Assembly (NCBI GenBank): GCA_037178625.1
Contig: CM074138.1
Coordinates: forward strand, 1,550,001-1,614,000
Direction of reading: 5' to 3'
Source of the DNA: Skeletonema tropicum
Taxonomy: Eukaryota > Bacillariophyta > Thalassiosirophyceae > Thalassiosirales > Thalassiosiraceae
DNA length: 64,000 bases
The notes beneath the pieces are model-generated. The model had not been told where the DNA came from, ran no database searches, and was given only the letters and a program-made list of their open reading frames with translations. This document shows, piece after piece, positions 9,307 to 20,595 of this stretch. A program made the translations under genes and the position numbers. The first letter of the stretch is position 1. Each line of letters starts with the position of its first letter.

Positions 9307-10038
9307 ATGGTAAGCATATTTAGTCGGCTTGTAGGCGCGGAAGAGGGGGAGGTGCTGCAGGTTGCCATCTCTGCCATTTGGGCGCATTAGTGCCGCGGAG
9401 GGCACGAGAAGAGAACGTAGTGAATCACCGCTCGTTTCGGCACCTGTCATCATCTTCACTCTCTTTTGGTGTCACAAGTCGACGCCATTCTAAGGCTGAA
9501 TGCCGCGTTTATTCAGAAATATGGGTTAGATCTACCATATCCGGAATACTGCCGCCTCGACGTAATCGATGTGCGGCTGTTTTGGGTTTTGGTTGGAAAT
9601 AAAACAGCTTCATGTTTCTCGACATATCTCGTGCTGTTCTGCTGTTTGATTCCTCAACAATCACTCTAACACACATCATGTTCTATACTCTTCAATCTAC
9701 AGCCCCCCAAGGTTCAGCAAAAGTCGAAGGAGCAAAAGATGGCCGCCGCCATGGCCGGTGGTAAGGGTAAGAAGAAGAAGTGGTCCAAGGGAAAGTCACG
9801 CGACAAGGTTGATAACAAGGTCCTCTTCACCAAGGAACAATACGACCGACTCAACTCGGAAGTTCCCAAGATGAAGTTGATCACTGTTTCAACTGTCGTT
9901 GAGAAGCTGAAGATCAGCGGAGGTTTGGCCAGAAGGGCGTTGATGCAACTCGCTGAGGAAGGTTCCATCCGCCCTGTTTGTGTGAGCAGGGCACAGAGAA
10001 TTTACACTCGTAACATCGGAGAAGATGAAGAAGAGTAA
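9307..10038 (+). CDS. RPS25: 40S ribosomal protein S25 (eS25)
   Basis: Exon 1 is just the start codon, ATG at 9307-9309, followed directly by donor GTAAGC. Exon 2 runs 9703-10038 after acceptor CTACAG. The spliced product has 112 residues: PPKVQQKSKEQK, a Lys-rich linker (GGKGKKKKWSKGKSRDKVDN), then the winged-helix core (LFTKEQYDRLNSEVPKMKLI, STVVEKLKISGGLARRALMQ). This is the usual length and order for eS25, a small-subunit protein near the tRNA sites that also helps IRES initiation. A 393-bp intron right after the ATG is a common place for regulatory introns in ribosomal protein genes. The assignment is firm. Confidence 0.96.
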
Positions 10039-10265
10039 ATTAACTGCTTTTTGCTTATATTAAATTAAAAAGGACTCATAACAAATCCATTTAGTCAGTA
10101 GTCACAGAGGTGTTGAATGTAGGAAAGTGTCCTCTCGACGAAAAAGAACAACCTACGAAGCTTTCACAGAGAGTTGGTCGCCCCATGCCATGATTAGCAT
10201 AGACATGTATCCGTATATTACACGTTGTGATATCTGCCCATTTTACTTGGAACTTGAGGTCCTCT

Positions 10266-10727
10266 CTAGAACAGGTTGCCACCCCCGTGACCGAATGGGA
10301 CGTAATTGTCAGCTCCATACTTCACTACCCGCAGCATCTCTTGTGAAACAACCACACCAACAATCCCAATGATGCCCACATACAGTGCCTCTGCTGAATC
10401 ATAGTCATTTTTCACTAAATTTGCAAACCAGTTATCTTGATTGGCTTCTGAATCTGGGTCAAATAGAGGTGTGTCAAGGAATGTATTTATTTGGCTCTCC
10501 ACACTTTCATTTTCGTTCACATTCGTTTGTTGATTGTTTTTGTCGTCATCACTATTGTTAGCCATAAAGGCAGGTATTTTGTTGCGCGAATTCTGATCAA
10601 CTTTGAATTTTGTTTGTATAGGTGCTTCAACGAACGTTGTCAACGGATGAGAATAACTTCTTGCATATGTGGAGGTAACAACACAAGCAACAAATAATAT
10701 GACGGATGTGCGTAAAAACAACACCAT
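10266..10727 (-). CDS. Small protein with signal peptide and C-terminal TM segment
   Basis: The frame begins with GTG at 10733, but the ATG at 10727 is preferred (153 residues). It has a signal peptide (MVLFLRTSVILFVACVVTST), an Asn/Asp-rich middle, and a C-terminal hydrophobic segment (ALYVGIIGIVGVVVSQEMLR) followed by YGADNYVPFGHGGG. The segment around the TM (WFANLVKNDYDSAEALY before it) looks conserved rather than random. A single-TM protein with an N-terminal signal peptide could sit in the endomembrane system or, in a diatom, in the plastid or thylakoid, although no clear Phe is seen after the cleavage site. The family is not recognised. Confidence 0.65.
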   Translation of the reverse strand: MVLFLRTSVILFVACVVTSTYARSYSHPLTTFVEAPIQTKFKVDQNSRNKIPAFMANNSDDDKNNQQTNVNENESVESQINTFLDTPLFDPDSEANQDNWFANLVKNDYDSAEALYVGIIGIVGVVVSQEMLRVVKYGADNYVPFGHGGGNLF

Positions 10728-11039
10728 TTTCACGTTCTTAAGGAGAAGCTACCTCGAGCGATCAGAGGATGTTACTGAAGGCCCAATCTGCTTGCTGCAG
10801 ATGTAATATTACGCAATGATAGCTTTCTATCGTAGCATGTTGCGTCAGCTTTGCTTTGTGCACTTTGCTTTTCTGGAAGAATTTGGCGCGCCGCCTTATT
10901 TGCGTCTCTTGCGGCTCGCTGCGCTCTAGAGCTGTTAAAGTATCTCCTCCTTCGTCTGTTGGCTCTTGTTGGCTTATGAGCATGCTTAATTAATACACGT
11001 CAGCCTTGCAATTACATTAAAACATTATTGGCTAAGTAT
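10728..11039. promoter_or_regulatory. Upstream region with palindromic TTTGGCGCGCC site
   Basis: About 310 bases between the start of the small signal/TM gene and the stop of the P450 gene. AATTTGGCGCGCC at 10881-10893 resembles the E2F/DP consensus TTTSSCGC and is also found upstream of the RABL6-like gene (22891-22903). No gene was seen here. Confidence 0.4.
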
Positions 11040-12691
11040 CTACCTCGACTTCACAACTATCTCAACTCTTGGATTGGACTTCACAGTCAAACTTGATCTA
11101 TATTCAAGCTCGGTATCTATGCAACTTGGTGCCAGCTTGACTTGAAACTTCCGAATCAAATTCACGAGTATTAGCTGTGCCTCAATACGAGCAAACCTTT
11201 CGCCGATACAGTTCCTTCCTCCTCCAGAAAAGGGTAGAAATGCAAAAGGATGCCTCTTCTTAAATTCACCCGAGCCGTTATCGAGCCATCTCTCCGGCAT
11301 GAATCTGTATGGATCATCCCAATACTTAGGATGACGGTGTAGAAGGAAGATTGGGATGACAATACGCGTACGCGCGGGGATAATGGCCCCATTCCAGTTC
11401 TCAGTTTTTGAATTGTGTCTGAATAACATTCCTGCGGGACTTGTCAGCCGCAAGCATTCATTTATGAAAGCAAGAAAGTACTCCATCTTTTCGACTTCTT
11501 CCAACTCAATCTGTCCATCCTTTGATCCAGCATGTTTCTCAATGTCTTGCAACACCTTCTCCTGCACATCTGGATGCTTTGCCAGAGCATAAAATGCCCA
11601 GTAACATAATGTTGAAGTTGTCTCGTGACCTACAAAATGGAAAGTATAGAGTGGGTGAATATCATCTGATCGCAATTCATTCACGCACATGACAAAAACA
11701 CGTCAGAATATACACATGATTGCTTACCTGCGACAATGAACAATTTCAGCTCATCTTTAAGCTCTTGCAGTGATAATTTCTTTCTTTCATTGCCTCCACT
11801 CTCTGACATCGCATTCAACATAATGTGTATTATTGACTGTTTCTTCATCTCAGAATTGTTTTCTTCCGCAGCTTTTATGATATCTTCGGCTGCCTCATCC
11901 ATAAGCTGTTTCGCTGTATTCCTCTTCGAATCGAATCTTTTTAGCCAATTCATCTTGAGCATGGTCAAAACAATCCAAATCAGCTTTGGCTTGAATACCG
12001 TTGACAGCGATTTCATCATGGGATCTTGGATCTCGTCAATTTTATCTGCTTCGCTATCATTTGCCCATTCTGTGATGGTGTCTAGTGCCTTAAACTCGTG
12101 TGCAAATGATACCACTCCTAATATGTCCAAAGTGATAGCACTCATGTGGGCATATACATCAATGACTCGCCCCTCTGACTTTTTCCACGATTCAATTAGA
12201 CTATCTACCTTGGATGGCAACGCTTTCTTTAAAGCACCCCTTACCAATCCAGTCTGAAAGCAGGGCTGCAATATGCGTCTATGTCTGCTCCAGTTCTTTC
12301 CTTCAAGTGAGATAAGCCCATCACCAAGCATATCCTTGAAGAAGTCAAACTGCTTGTAATAACGCACAGGTTCTTGCGCAGATGGTGCTGTTAGGATATG
12401 CTTCACAAGGTCTGGATCGCATGGCAATACCACCCACCTGCCAAACAACGATGTATAAGACATCAAGGGTGCATAATTGCTTGCCTTCCACCAGCGCTGA
12501 TGAGCTGAAAAGAATGGTTCAAAGTATACATCAAAGAAGTCACCGATGAGAAAAAATTTACCATTCCGTGGTCCCGGCAAATTGTTGAGAGGAGAGAGCC
12601 GCCATTTAACGTAGATGATGCAAATGCGGAGAAGCAGAAGCGCGAGCAGTACTTGCAGACATTGAAGAGCGTAGGAGATCCACCAAGTCAT
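11040..12691 (-). CDS. Cytochrome P450 monooxygenase, membrane-anchored
   Basis: Two exons, 12691-11728 and 11629-11040, joined at the I-helix: IVAG/GHETTSTLCYW, with donor GTAAGC at 11727 and acceptor TTGTAG ending at 11630. The product has 517 residues from the ATG at 12691 (the frame opens upstream with TTG). An N-terminal anchor (YALQCLQVLLALLLLRICII) and the proline hinge NNLPGPRNG place it on the ER. Diagnostic P450 parts are all present: AGHETTS oxygen-activation motif, ECLR as the ExxR of the K helix, FMPERW, and heme-binding FSGGGRNCIG with the Cys ligand. Residue order matches a CYP4-clan-like enzyme, but the family cannot be set by eye. Substrates of such enzymes include fatty acids, sterols and carotenoids; the actual one is unknown. 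Confidence 0.93.
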
Positions 12692-13370
12692 CACTGTAAT
12701 CCTCTTGTTTTGATATTGATGCTTCTCCAAACAGAACAAAAGTAAAAAATGGCACGAGTCAGGCCATTGTCTTCATCTTCATGTGCTGACGAGCAGAGCT
12801 TAGGCTCGACACGGCACGGTACTTACGGGTTGGTTCATGCCATTTGCCATTGTTAGGCCTTTGGATATAAGGGGCTAGCCTACCCCTTATCGGGGGGGTT
12901 AACCCCCAGATTCCCCCCGGCGAGAAGGGGGGACGGTTATAGTTAGCGAAATTCCCGTGATTTCCGTCTACAGCTAGCCAAAAAATGTTGGAAATACTCC
13001 TATTAGACGATTTTGCCCCCGATCAGAACCCTCAATATCGGGGGGCTCCCCCCTCGCCCCGCCAGCTCCACGGGCAAATACAACCCAAGCGAGATAACCT
13101 TATGATTTTAACCTCTTCATTTGCGTCGTCGAGCTTCGTTGTTCGTTGTGCTTCTTTGCCTTGCTCTACTTAGCTCACGGAGTACTCTACTTCACACTAC
13201 AGGTCTCGGCTGACTCAGCTCAGCAAGGGAGGATCGTTTGGGATGATGGGAGGGGGCGAAACAAGTGATTTTGTGTAGGTGGTATCTATGATTATGTACT
13301 TTAGTGTATGTAGGTGCTGAGACTTCGAGTTAACCTCTAAGGTCTCGACCCAAGGGTAAATTCACGCGGG
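12692..13370. other. Intergenic sequence with C/G homopolymer runs
   Basis: No gene was recognised. The stretch from about 12870 to 13080 carries several short runs of C and G (for example CGGGGGGG followed by CCCCC) and partial inverted matches such as GGGTTAACCCC. It borders a transposon nest and is probably repeat-derived. Confidence 0.4.
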
Positions 13371-15805
13371 CAGCGGATCTGACAGAACCAGAGAGAAAAG
13401 AGGAAAAAAATCAAAAAAAAAATCTCATAGATTGACCATGATGAAAAGCCGCTACTATCGCCATGATTATCATCCTTGTATAGACTCTAACTGGACAACC
13501 CACCCACCCTAGCTCGTCTAAAATTATCCCTTGACATCCGCCGGCGCTTGAGTTCGTCGAAATCGCAATGTCAGGGCGATTAGAGACCACCAAACGCCGT
13601 CGTGTCGCCCGATCGGCATGTGCATGCCGAAGTTGGCGACGATTTATCATGCTGTTTCTGTGAGGAGTACGTCCCTTTCAGCAGCGAATGTGTCTAATTA
13701 CAACCACGGGGCGTATACCATGCACGGGCTGTATGCTTGGCCCCAATGCAAGACGGGGAGGGCACAACCTGCTTGTAATTGTGGTGAGACGTGTATGGTG
13801 CTCCTAATCCCTCTCCGCGCTAAGCGGCCCCAATGGTGGTGTTCCGGACTACAAACACGAAGATGAGGGAGAACTAAAGTTAAAGCATCCATTTGAGTAC
13901 GTGTCAACAACAAAGGAAGAATCCTCGTTCCATTGGTGATGGTGGTGAGATGTTGTGCCAAAGGGGATTGTGATCGAAGAAGTCCATGAGGGGATCTAAA
14001 CGATCAAGAAGTGTTCTTCCATGTACTTAAATGGGACACGTCCCAACAGCAGCGTCTCAGGCTACACTAGTGATGCTGTAAATGAGTTACGTGGGTTCTC
14101 TGCGTGGTTGAGCTTATCAATAATTACGCCTAGTGTCGTGAAACGGAAACATCTAGGACGATGACTCCTCTTGAGTTTTTAGAGGATCCGTTTGAAGCGT
14201 ACTCTCCTCTCATGGATGTTCTGTTCGGCCGGCATAGCAACAGGACACGCACAACACAACAAAAATAGGATTTTGGCAGCATCCAATGACATAGATTACC
14301 TATCTCAATTGGCTCACGACCTCGTTATACGCTCTAATATGAATCCATCCCGCGGTCAACTCATGCTGAATAATCCAATGGAGATCAAAAGCGAATCGCT
14401 CTCTCTTCTCAACTATTAGCAATAGTCAGTCGTGACTTCACTGGTAGTGGACTGAATCGAACCATAATTGAATTATTACGATGTGGCAAAAGATGTTTGA
14501 TGCTGCTCCGGTGCTAAAGAGGCGGGGATGCAGGTGAAGAATCCTCCGCTAGACTAGAATTGCACATGGCAATCAACAGAATATTGGGACGAAGAATGAT
14601 AGACAGACGATAATAAAGAATTAATAAGAAGTTACTACAAAACATTGCCTACAACATATTATCACTGCCTAATACATCATAAGATCTCGACTTGCTGTTG
14701 CTGTTGTCGCACGGAGTCGAGGAGTAGAGTTTAATGAGAATCATTAGATGAAGCTCTCTCGAATAGGTAGTATTGGGACCAAACATTGATCTATAGTCTG
14801 TGAATCGACTCAATACGAGAGGGGGTTAGAAATGTGGAGCATAACATGGCAAATTGATCGGCTGTATGTGTACTTATGTAAGATCCATCATAACCCCATT
14901 TCATCATGCGGCGTGTTTTATTTGGTGTTGACACGACGAGCGCAAATGCTAATAACCGCAGCTTCATTCTCTATAATTCGAACTCTCAATAACACCACGC
15001 CATATCCATCAACAGCCTCTGCTCGTTTCCATTGGTTATTGTTGCTGTGATAGGTAGATTAGTATATGAAAATTCTCTACTCGCCCCCCCGTCCCCTCCA
15101 TCCTCCTCTTTAACACTCCTCCATCACCAAGCAGTATCCCATGACGCCACTTCTTGTTGCGTGAGCAAAGTTGGACTGCCCAAACCTTGATTTGGTTTCC
15201 TAATTTAGAATTGCCTTCATCCTCCAACTCAAATCACCTTCACAAACGTGTGATGATCTCCGACTGCTCCTCCGAAGGATTAGAGCACACCCGAACATGG
15301 TCAACTGCGATAGTATCTTTCGGATAAGGTATATTGGACGCTTTATTCGCCTCGTCTTTTCACTGAGCGATATCCAACTCAACATTTTTCTCAATTAAAT
15401 CTAGCCGACCAAACTTCCCTCACCACCCTCCAGCCGACCAAACCATCCGCATTGAAGCGCTCCAGTTCATCATGATCCATGTCCATACCATTACGACAGT
15501 CACTGCTGACTACATTCAACGATACACCATCGTTATGGCGACAACAGTCAGTAAAATATCATTGTCAACATCATCGGCATCGGAATGGTCGAGTAAATAT
15601 GGTGCTAGCGGTGAATAAAATGCGTTGTCATCATCGTAAGGGTCTAAGCTGATATCCTAGAGAGTGATGCGGTCATAGTCGGTGGTTGATGGGTCGGAGG
15701 CTTCCTCTATCGGCCACGCTACGAGCGGCTAGCGGCGTCATGGTTGTTGCAGATTTTTTTTGAAGTTTTTGATCTCTTTTCTCTCTGGTTCTGTCAGATC
15801 CGCTG
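13371..15805. mobile_element. 2.4-kb non-autonomous element with about 55-bp inverted ends
   Basis: Bases from 13371 (CAGCGGATCTGACAGAACCA and onward, through AGAGAGAAAAGAG and an A-rich tract) are repeated in inverse orientation ending at 15805. The match is near perfect for about 32 bp and continues imperfectly for another 25 or so. No clean target-site duplication was found. Inside, only short frames are seen; one at 14207-14419 (MFCSAGIATGHAQHNKNRIL and onward) has some protein-like character but no recognised domain. It is therefore a non-autonomous or heavily decayed DNA element. Confidence 0.6.
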
Positions 15806-15895
15806 TTGGGGGGGGAAATAAGCTCTCGACTCTCGACCGTCAAAACGGGTCTTCTGAGACGACAAAAAAATTAACACGGCGGCCGCTACGGTAAT

Positions 15896-16213
15896 CACGC
15901 CGCTGCCGAAATAGACCAACTTAATCATCGACCTACCGGCCGATCGATGGCTGAACGTTACTATGGAATACTATGATCATGTTATCGTGCTTGGATGCAG
16001 AAGAAACGGCCATTAAGGTGTTCAATAACCCCTGTTCGGCGACCGGCGAGCGCCGAAGATCGCCATTATAAACTGTCGCCATTCTGCCTCTCCTCGATGG
16101 ATTTGGCAGCGGCGAGGGCTTCAACACTTACATAATAATCCATAGTAACGATCAGCCACCGATTGGTCGATAGGTCGATGTTTAACTTGCTCTATTTCGG
16201 CAGCGGCAACGTT
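15896..16213. mobile_element. Long-TIR MITE, copy A
   Basis: The left end (GCCGCTGCCGAAATAGACCA and onward) and the right end (ending in CTATTTCGGCAGCGGCAACG) are inverted repeats of about 85 bp. The middle is about 150 bp. The whole unit is homologous to copy B at 22329-22673, including internal sequence such as GGATTTGGCAGCGGCGAGGG. It has no coding capacity; a short antisense frame at 15933-16127 has a counterpart in copy B only because the DNA is homologous. Confidence 0.75.
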
Positions 16214-16260
16214 CATCATGGTTGTCGGTTATCTAAATAATGAGAGGAGCTAAGTCGTTC

Positions 16261-16280
16261 GGTCGGTCGGTCGGTCGGTC
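16261..16280. repeat. (GGTC)5 microsatellite
   Basis: Five perfect tandem GGTC units followed by GTTCTG. It lies in the element between the two MITE-bearing blocks. Confidence 0.9.
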
Positions 16281-16772
16281 GTTCTGTCCGGGCCCTTTGG
16301 CGTGAACTTTGGCCTTCACGGGCATTTTCGATCGACTCTTTCTTTGATTGGCTTGATTTGACCCCTTGCCCCCCCCGTTTCTGTCTTCAATCGTTTCCAC
16401 ACGTTCACATTAAACCTCTTCATAGATAATCACTCTCACATAAATCAATATTCTCCCAACCGTGTCTCAGTAATCACTACACAGCATTCGTAGAAGGCAA
16501 TGTACAACCTTTATTACATAATTATTAAAGTGTTACATAACGTACTATTTGAATACTGCTATGTATATAAGTAGACACAATCAATATCGTAGTAGATAGC
16601 CGGTGCCTCCTCTCTTATTTAGAAAACCCGCGCAGCGGCTAGACGAGCGTCAGCGAGGCTAGTTTGCCATGGAGCGGCTCCTGTCATCGCGTGGAAAGCT
16701 AGTGAGGATTTCGACACGCGGGCATTATTTTTGGTCAAGTCAGAGGACCCGTTTCGACGGTCGAGAAGCTAG

Positions 16773-16885
16773 CAGGTGGTCTGGACCCGCCACGATGAGT
16801 TCCGCCACGATTTCCGCCACGATTCTTAAAAAGTTATTCCTTACTTAATGGTATAGAGACTTTCCCATTCCGCCACACCCGCCAT
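16773..16885. repeat. MULE left terminal inverted repeat
   Basis: 113 bp, inverse copy of 21658-21769 with one single-base indel (TTAATGG versus TTATGG). It contains three short CCGCCACGAT-like subrepeats, which may be transposase binding sites. The 8-bp target duplication GAAGCTAG precedes it. Confidence 0.93.
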
Positions 16886-17913
16886 CCAGGCACCATCCAC
16901 AATCCACATGCAAAGACGCCATTCAAGGGAGCCATCCAAAATAAACAAACCGCCACCACCGTTCAAATCCGCCGCATAACAACAAAACCAAAACCATGCA
17001 TGACGGCAGATAATATCTCCTACAGCCACGACGCCATCCAACTTCATACGAAAATTATTTCATGCTACTACCATGTCATCATTGATCCTATCAGCACACC
17101 GTCTCCTTACGAGAAAAAAAAAAATCCAGGTAAATATTCAGTGTCTATTATTTTATCTGCTCTACACAAAAAATGTTGTTACTTACTGAATAATTTCCGA
17201 AAAACAACTCCGCACACAGGCCGACTACTCTTATCCCGATCTCCTCTTATGGCATCAGCGTTTTCTAATTAATTATCAGCGTCAATTTATCATTGTGCTG
17301 TCAGGCGTTATTGATGACAGCGGCAAAAGATGAGGTTATCTGAAGAAATTATTGATATTTTTTAAGATTTCCGGGGGGGGGATAGTGGACAGTATTCAGG
17401 AGGAACAAAGGGTGGCAGTCTTGGGGGCAAGCTATTCCATGGCTTCATCCTGTTTGACTGCTTTTCTTTCTGTAATGAGTGGCTTCCTCTAACTTCGTAT
17501 CATCTCGGCTGCTCCTCATGCTCATCACATTCTCAAGAATTACTGCTGGTGTGCCTTCAATGTCATCATTCCTGCCTGCATCGAGAGACTGTTGATTTGA
17601 ATTCCCCTCAGCATGGTTGGGCCAAGAACATCCAGGTGAATAATTTTCTGTGCTTGTTTCATCAGATTCCAAAGTCATTACTCATGAATTCTTGCTGTTT
17701 GTCTCTGCCGAAACAATCATACACACAGATTAACTTCTCCTTGTCTTTGGAGTAGAATCATTGATGGCAGAGCCATTATTGAGAGGAAAGCGTTCTTGGT
17801 GTGGGTGATATAGTTTTGGCGTCCACATCGAATAAAACCAACTGCGACGGACTCTTCTTTCAGTGATTTATGATCCTCTTCGGTTTGGATGAATGGGTGA
17901 GATCGATTAATTC

Positions 17914-18138
17914 AGCCGAGGAAAAGCCGGCGGAATTGCAAATTGGCCCACCGCCGAGGGAAAGCCGGCGGTATAATCAAATTGGCCCATCACAGCCGAG
18001 GAAGCCGGCTGTATATCAATTGGCCCAACAGCCGAGGAAGCCGGCTGTATATAAATTGGCCCAACAGCCGAGGAAGCCGGCTGTATATAAATTGGCCCAA
18101 CAGCCGAGGAAGCCGGCTGTATATGAATTGGCCCAACT
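17914..18138. repeat. 36-bp tandem repeats with a covarying palindrome
   Basis: About six units, each ending in ATTGGCCCA and each carrying an inverted pair around AGGAAG. Four units (from about 17993) read CAGCCGAGGAAGCCGGCTG followed by TATATAAATTGGCCCA. Unit two instead has CCGCCG paired with CGGCGG, so both arms changed together. The array lies downstream of the MULE transposase stop codon. The repeats also keep an open frame in both directions because the unit length is a multiple of three. Confidence 0.85.
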
Positions 18139-18657
18139 TTGATGCGAATGTCTGGTGGATGAGGAGGAAGAAAAGCCATTGAGGTGTGTGAGAGAAGATA
18201 TGAATAGAAACTGCCTCCCAATGTGATGTCTGGCACCCATGTTCCGAAAGGTGGATGGGAAGTCAAGTGAATTTGGTTGAGGCACCAATGTTTATTTTTC
18301 ATTCTTACTCGAGCGCTTGTTTTGTCCGTAAAAGGGCTGTTGATGTGATTGTGATGTATCATTGCCGGAACTAAGTGGGTGCAAGGCTACTACCAGATGA
18401 ACTGAAAATGTGAGTTTTATCTACCATTATTATTCAAAGTTCTGTAATTATAATCAATTTGTCTCAACATCAAACAGTCAGATCGCTCAGAATCGTAGGT
18501 CGTAGATTGCTCGCACTGTAAGTTACTGAGCATTTCAATCAAGTCTACTGTATTCTACTGAATTACAAAATCTTATGGCTAAATACTTAACATTACGGTT
18601 ATGCCTTGCCAGAGATGACGAAAGAAGAAGTGACATAGATGAGTTAAAGTACCTAGA

Positions 18658-20595
18658 CTACGTTGAGAGTATAGTCCTATCGTAAACATACTTCTTCTTC
18701 TTGTTCATATGGTTTGTGAGACAAGTCATAGCAGCAGAAGTAATCCATACATCTGGAGACGGATTCCCTTCCATCAGCGTCACAAGACCATCTTTTCCAA
18801 TGAAACTGACACTGTAGATTTTACTCTTATTCTCCATACACCTGCACTCGTTAATGATGAAGTTGTGTCCACAAACTTCCTTTGTGAGAACATTGTAAGG
18901 AGCGGCACCCTTTCCGCATCCTTCAGTGACTGGCATATTTTCAATCCTCTGAATTAGACTTGTGCCTGTCAATGGGTCAGCGGACGTCAGAATATATTCC
19001 TTGGAAGAAGCGCTGAACTGATGTCTTTTGTAGCATTTTGTAACTACATGTCCTTCCCCACAGAATGAACATGATATTCTCTTGGCCTTTGGATTAGCTT
19101 GAACGACAAGAGCAACGTTTTGGTCTTGTAATGAAGCATGTGACGATTTCAATTTCTTGTTTGCCTTGGCTGCATGCTCATGTGCGGGCATGAGGCGATT
19201 TTTCGGCTGAGTCGACAAGCAAGAATTTGTTGGTACAATCACGTGGTGTGTCTTTGTGGTCACAGTTGTGGAATTTGGGGTAGATATGAGCAGATCTTCG
19301 AGTTGCAGTAGCAGTCCTGAAACTGCAAACTTTTGTTCATCCGTCATGCCACTGTACGAAGCCAAAGTGGTATCCAGCACATTCTTCGCACGCTGCTTCT
19401 TCATAGGTTCTACCTTGCCCAATCTCTTTTCAGGCAAATGGACTGATGGAAGTCCATTTACCTCTTGTGGTGAACCTGTTCCAGCATATGCATCAACCAC
19501 ACCCACATCTCCTTCGGCGTCTTCAGCAGAGCTAAAACTAACACCAACGGGCAAAGTATCAGGTTGTGGAATGTTTTCTGGCTCGTACCCAAGCATAGCA
19601 TCAATTGACTTGGATTCTTCAACCCAACCCACTATTGACCCAGAGACAGATTCTCTCGAGAAGTGTCTTTCTTCAAAGAACGACTCATCAAAACCTCCTT
19701 TAGCCAAGATCTCATGAGGGCACATATCTTCATTGGCCAAACGTTCTTGACACATGCACCTGCTTGAGTGGTCGACAAAAAGTCTAGGTGGTTCATTTGA
19801 TATGTTACTGAACACAGCAGTGCAAAAGGGCTGCGACAAATCTTGACTTGCTTGATATTTTCGATCGACACGGTAATCGCAAGTTCGATGGTGAGCACTG
19901 CTATAGCGCTCAAATGCAGATCGACACAGCTTATGAGCAGCTCTCAATAAATCCTTGGTCTTGTCAGTGCTAGGTTCGTGTTCCAAATTTGATATTACCA
20001 CCCTCATCTTCTGAGCATCACCGAAAAGCTCCTTATTCTTTTTCGCCGTGTGATTTTTCTGCCGCTTCAAGAGGTCACGAATCAAACCAATAGGATGTTC
20101 GCAGTAGTTGTTTCCTTTCTTGTTGCCCTCGTTAAGATGAGCAAGAGCACTTGAATGGTTGGATTCACTGATAGCATTGCCATGACGCCCAAGGTTGCCT
20201 GGTATATTGGCAATGCAATATGCCGCATAAGTTTGTCGACGGGATGCAAAGGTAGCCAAGTCTTTTTCCAACTTCCCATCTCTCATTGGGTGAGCTCTTA
20301 GCAAAGCATAGGCGCTTCTGAGGATGTCATCATATGCATCCTTGGATGTGGCTTTTACCATCTGCACAAGGTGATGTTTGAGTATGGTGTAGCCATTATT
20401 ACCAAACATTTTTCGTAAGCCAGAGTCAAGCAGATGCCATTGGTCCGTAACAAACTGTGCATTGACGAAGCCTAGATCTTCAATCATTTGTTGATCAAAG
20501 AACCCATCCCCAGCGACAATGTTGACGTTGGATAAAGGACGGTAAGGTGCACTCTCTCCAAGGAAGTCTGCCAAAAATTTATACATATCAGCCAT
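18658..20595 (-). pseudogene. MULE transposase, C-terminal part (catalytic remnant, SWIM finger, zinc knuckle)
   Basis: An open frame of 645 residues starting at the ATG at 20595. Near its start NVNIVAGDGFFDQQMIEDLG and QFVTDQWHLL match the second catalytic Asp region and the following His motif of MULE transposases; NAISESNHSS is a candidate for the third acidic residue. About residues 275-290 form a SWIM finger (CMCQERLANEDMCPHEI, CxC...CxH). Further on, CSFCGEGHVVTKC is a zinc knuckle. The first catalytic Asp block expected about 60 residues upstream is missing, and the N-terminal part lies in another frame (next entry). The product is therefore probably not an active transposase. Confidence 0.8.

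Larger units (their letters stand above)
15819..16772. mobile_element. Short element with inverted ends, split by the MULE insertion
   Basis: AGCTCTCGACTCTCGACCGT at 15821 continuing through CAAAACGGGTCTTCTGAGAC is matched in inverse orientation at 16736-16772 (TCAGAGGACCCGTTTCGACG and TCGAGAAGCTAG). The match continues on the far side of the MULE at 21778-21783 (AGCTTT), so the MULE landed inside this element's right terminal repeat. A MITE copy (15896-16213) lies inside. A (GGTC)5 microsatellite is at 16261-16280. No gene was seen. Confidence 0.6.

Noticed and set aside
13411..13961. Minus-strand ORFs in the 2.4-kb element
   Set aside because: Short, overlapping and without domain; they do not support a transposase.
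17445..17755. Second gene inside the MULE (minus strand, fragments like DKEKLICVYDCFGRDKQQEF)
   Set aside because: Some codons look protein-like, but the frame breaks after a few dozen residues and no domain or convincing intron was found.
17914..18138. CRISPR-like array
   Set aside because: The repeats are back to back with no unique spacers, in a eukaryotic transposon, so it is a simple tandem repeat.
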